Positions 57,034 through 64,000 of a stretch of 64,000 nucleotides of DNA are shown here, in pieces. The position numbers and the translations under genes were made by a program. The notes under the pieces were generated by a model. It had not been told where the DNA came from, did not search any database, and worked only from the letters and a program-made list of their open reading frames with translations. Every line of letters starts with the position of its first letter. Within the stretch, counting starts at the first letter, position 1. This stretch comes from Herbiconiux aconitum (GTDB taxonomy: Bacteria; Actinomycetota; Actinomycetes; Actinomycetales; Microbacteriaceae), in NCBI RefSeq assembly GCF_024979235.1, contig NZ_JANLCM010000002.1, forward strand, positions 1,550,001 through 1,614,000. Direction: 5' to 3'.

Positions 57034-58266
57034 TCAAATCGACTCGTCGTCGTCTTCTTCGAACACTTCGATGGTGTCGTCGGGCTCACCGTTCAAGGCG
57101 AGGTCGGCGCGCTCGGCGCGCTGCCGCCACTCGGCCGACTCTTCGTCCTGTCCCAGCTCCGCGAGCACCTCGGCATAGGCGTCGAACAGCTCGGGGCTGT
57201 AGGAATAGGCCACGTCGGGGTTCAGCTGAGGGATCTCGAGCTCGGTGAGTGCGGCATCCGCCTGGCCGAGGTCGAGTCGTGCACCTGACATCGCGATCGC
57301 GACAGCCACCTGCGACGGCACCGAGAGCGTCGACCGCTCGACGGACCGACCGGCCTCGAGCGCGCGCTCAGGACGCCCCATCCCCCGCTCGCTGTCGATC
57401 ATCAACGCGAGCTGCTCGTTCGATCCCGAGATCCGCCGGAACGTGCGAAGTTCCCGCAGGGCGAGGGCGTAGTCGCCGGTGGCGTAGGCGGTGATGGCGA
57501 GGGTCTCGCGCACCACGCCGATCCTTCCCGCGCGCCGGGATGCCGACATCGCGTGCTGGTGCGCCAACTCGGGATTCTCGTCGATCAGCCGACCGGCCAT
57601 CACGAGGTGCCGAGCGACTTCCTCGGCGTTCTCCTTGTTCAGCGTCTTCAATTCCATACGCGCGACCTTGTCGAGATCTCGTCCGACGACGTCGTCGGGG
57701 ATCTCGGGGTCGTCGTGCCGCGGACGCACCGAACGCAGCTCCCGTGCGAGCAGTTCCTCTTCGGTGAGAGGAGGACGCTCGAACCGGGATGCGCTCTGGT
57801 CGTTACGGGCCGGCTTGCCGTCCTTGGTCCAGAGGCGCCGCTCCCCCGGTCCGCCACTCGAGGGCCGGCCACCGCGATCAGGTCGCCCGCCGCGATCAGA
57901 ACCACCGCGCTCCGGCCGCCCGCTGCGGTCGCCGCTGCGCTCAGGTCGGGCACCGCGATCGGGACGCGCACCGCGATCGGGACGAGCACCGCGATCGGCG
58001 GCGCCGGCACGCTCAGGGCGTGCGCTGCGATCGCTCCGACCACCGGCGTCCGGTCGTCCGCCGCGATCGGGGCGAGAGCTGTTGTCACGGCGCGGCGTGA
58101 ACGGTCGCTTGTCGGTATCGTCACGCGCAGGCCGACTACCGTGCGGGCGGGCCGACCGGTCCGAGCCGGCGTCTTTGCGGGGAGGGCGTCGGTCGCCATC
58201 ATCGCGCTTCGGACGCGCGTCGCCGCCGCGATCGTCGCGACGTTTCTCGTCATCGTTGTCGGTCAT
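57034..58266 (-). CDS. TPR-like hypothetical protein with Arg/Gly-rich N-terminal repeats
   Basis: 410 residues. The first 150 are low-complexity, with many (D/E)RG(A/G)RP repeats, and are likely disordered and nucleic-acid binding. The rest is helical with TPR-like units (about 215-400, for example YATGDYALALRELRTFRRISG), ending in an acidic tail. The place in the gene order matches Rv1691, a TPR protein next to the HAD gene in mycobacteria. ATG 58266 follows GAGGAGGG. It is the only protein gene between two identical rRNA operons and begins 54 bp after the terminator of copy 2. Function unknown; a link to RNA or ribosomes is inference from composition only. Confidence 0.85.
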   Translation of the reverse strand: MTDNDDEKRRDDRGGDARPKRDDGDRRPPRKDAGSDRSARPHGSRPARDDTDKRPFTPRRDNSSRPDRGGRPDAGGRSDRSARPERAGAADRGARPDRGARPDRGARPERSGDRSGRPERGGSDRGGRPDRGGRPSSGGPGERRLWTKDGKPARNDQSASRFERPPLTEEELLARELRSVRPRHDDPEIPDDVVGRDLDKVARMELKTLNKENAEEVARHLVMAGRLIDENPELAHQHAMSASRRAGRIGVVRETLAITAYATGDYALALRELRTFRRISGSNEQLALMIDSERGMGRPERALEAGRSVERSTLSVPSQVAVAIAMSGARLDLGQADAALTELEIPQLNPDVAYSYSPELFDAYAEVLAELGQDEESAEWRQRAERADLALNGEPDDTIEVFEEDDDESI

Positions 58267-58319
58267 GGGGCCCTCCTCAGGCACTCATTCGGCGGCTGCA
58301 AATACCACGGACTTAACGC

Positions 58320-58350
58320 AAAATGGCCACCCATTGCTGGGTGGCCATTT
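58320..58350 (-). terminator. Intrinsic terminator of rRNA operon copy 2
   Basis: Same hairpin as at 51227-51257 (arms ATGGCCACCCA/TGGGTGGCCAT with a T-run on the minus strand). Confidence 0.85.
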
Positions 58351-58359
58351 CACAAAGAA

Positions 58360-58477
58360 GTCCGGCGGTGTCCTACTCTCCCACAAGGTCCCCCTTGCAG
58401 TACCATCGGCGCAGAGAGTCTTAGCTTCCGGGTTCGGAATGTGACCGGGCGTTTCCCTCTCGCTATGGCCGCCGAAA
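58360..58477 (-). rRNA. rrf: 5S ribosomal RNA (copy 2)
   Basis: Same sequence as the copy at 51267-51384, offset by 7,093. Ends approximate. Confidence 0.93.
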
Positions 58478-58617
58478 CACTATTGATGTATCAAAGTGAA
58501 TTCGAGCAATCATTGCTGATTGTTCGGTTCTCGACCGTACATCGAGAACCACATAGTGGACGCAAGCAATCTTGGCTCTAAATACCAGCCTTACAACGGT
58601 ATGAAGATAGTGATTAT

Positions 58618-63670
<5,053 letters not shown>

Positions 63671-63910
63671 TAAATGTTTACGCACAGACACGACCACCGG
63701 AATAGGCGGACCGCGCTGCAAGTTTGAAACTGACAGAACAAATCATTACTGACTTGCTTTGTTGTTCTAAATGTTTCCCAAAAGGAATCCCTCTCCGACC
63801 AAAGCCGAAGCGGGGTTTTTGGCATATGACATTGTGCACGCTGTTGAGTTCTCAAGGATCGGATGCTCCAAAAACCAGGCCTTCCAGCCATCGTTCCGGG
63901 CAACTTCTCT

Positions 63911-63938
63911 ATATTACCTGCTCCCAACCCCATGTCAA
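63911..63938 (-). promoter_or_regulatory. Core promoter of rRNA operon (copy 2)
   Basis: TTGACA and TAATAT with a 16-bp spacer on the minus strand, as in copy 1. The leader (63671-63910) carries the same processing elements. Confidence 0.75.
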
Positions 63939-63948
63939 ATCGGCCGTT

Positions 63949-64000
63949 GCGCGGTGAGATCAGATCTCTGCGCACCGAACTCGAGACTTCTGGAGTGGGT
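63949..64000. other. Unique flank beyond copy 2
   Basis: Non-repeated sequence starting with an imperfect hairpin (63949-63973, inner arms GAGAT/ATCTC, outer arms GCGC/GCGC). It takes the place of the hairpin at 56862-56880. No gene can be read before the window ends. Confidence 0.4.

Overview
The window is high-GC DNA with dense, often stop/start-overlapping genes. It looks like a chromosomal segment of an actinobacterium, most likely Microbacteriaceae. This rests on the gene order der-cmk-tyrA-rluB-scpB-scpA-parA-xerD-NUDIX-pyrG-(membrane protein)-recN-nadK-tlyA-(small ORF)-HAD-(TPR-like protein), which parallels the order I remember for Mycobacterium tuberculosis Rv1691-Rv1713. It also rests on actinobacterial rRNA leader motifs and on several apparently leaderless promoters. 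No species call was attempted.

Bases 1-14,800 are accessory. They hold a DHA2-type MFS exporter, a DUF1611/DgcN-like P-loop protein coupled to an alanine/ornithine-racemase-like enzyme, small DUF proteins, and three very large LuxR-type (LAL) regulators around one SDR oxidoreductase. The intergenic regions carry several long, near-perfect palindromes.

Bases 14,848-21,699 hold the most unusual set. A tightly overlapping minus-strand operon encodes an MDR dehydrogenase without the usual zinc cysteines, a PTPS-fold protein without its catalytic Cys and one zinc His, a family 4 glycosyltransferase, a SAM methyltransferase and a RibD-type reductase. A CDP-alcohol phosphatidyltransferase is divergent from it, followed by a membrane sulfatase/LTA-synthase-like protein. 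I read this as one uncharacterised pathway that combines pterin/pyrimidine-type chemistry with glycosyl and lipid-head-group chemistry. Next come an ECF sigma factor, an SRPBCC protein, two further methyltransferases and tRNA-Pro(GGG).

Bases 24,600-35,000 hold a TetR regulator, a ROK protein and a mannoside-type utilisation locus: LacI regulator, ABC importer, FAD oxidoreductase and a divergent GH2 beta-mannosidase. Three related pseudo-palindromes lie before its transcription units. Bases 34,984-51,203 are the conserved housekeeping block, all on the minus strand.

Bases 51,220-63,948 contain two complete minus-strand rRNA operons (16S-23S-5S, no spacer tRNA). They are 5,636-bp direct repeats with a 7,093-bp period and flank a single protein gene. 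Each copy runs from a core promoter to a hairpin terminator. One copy sits inside an otherwise conserved gene order, between the TPR-like gene and the HAD-tlyA-nadK-recN operon.
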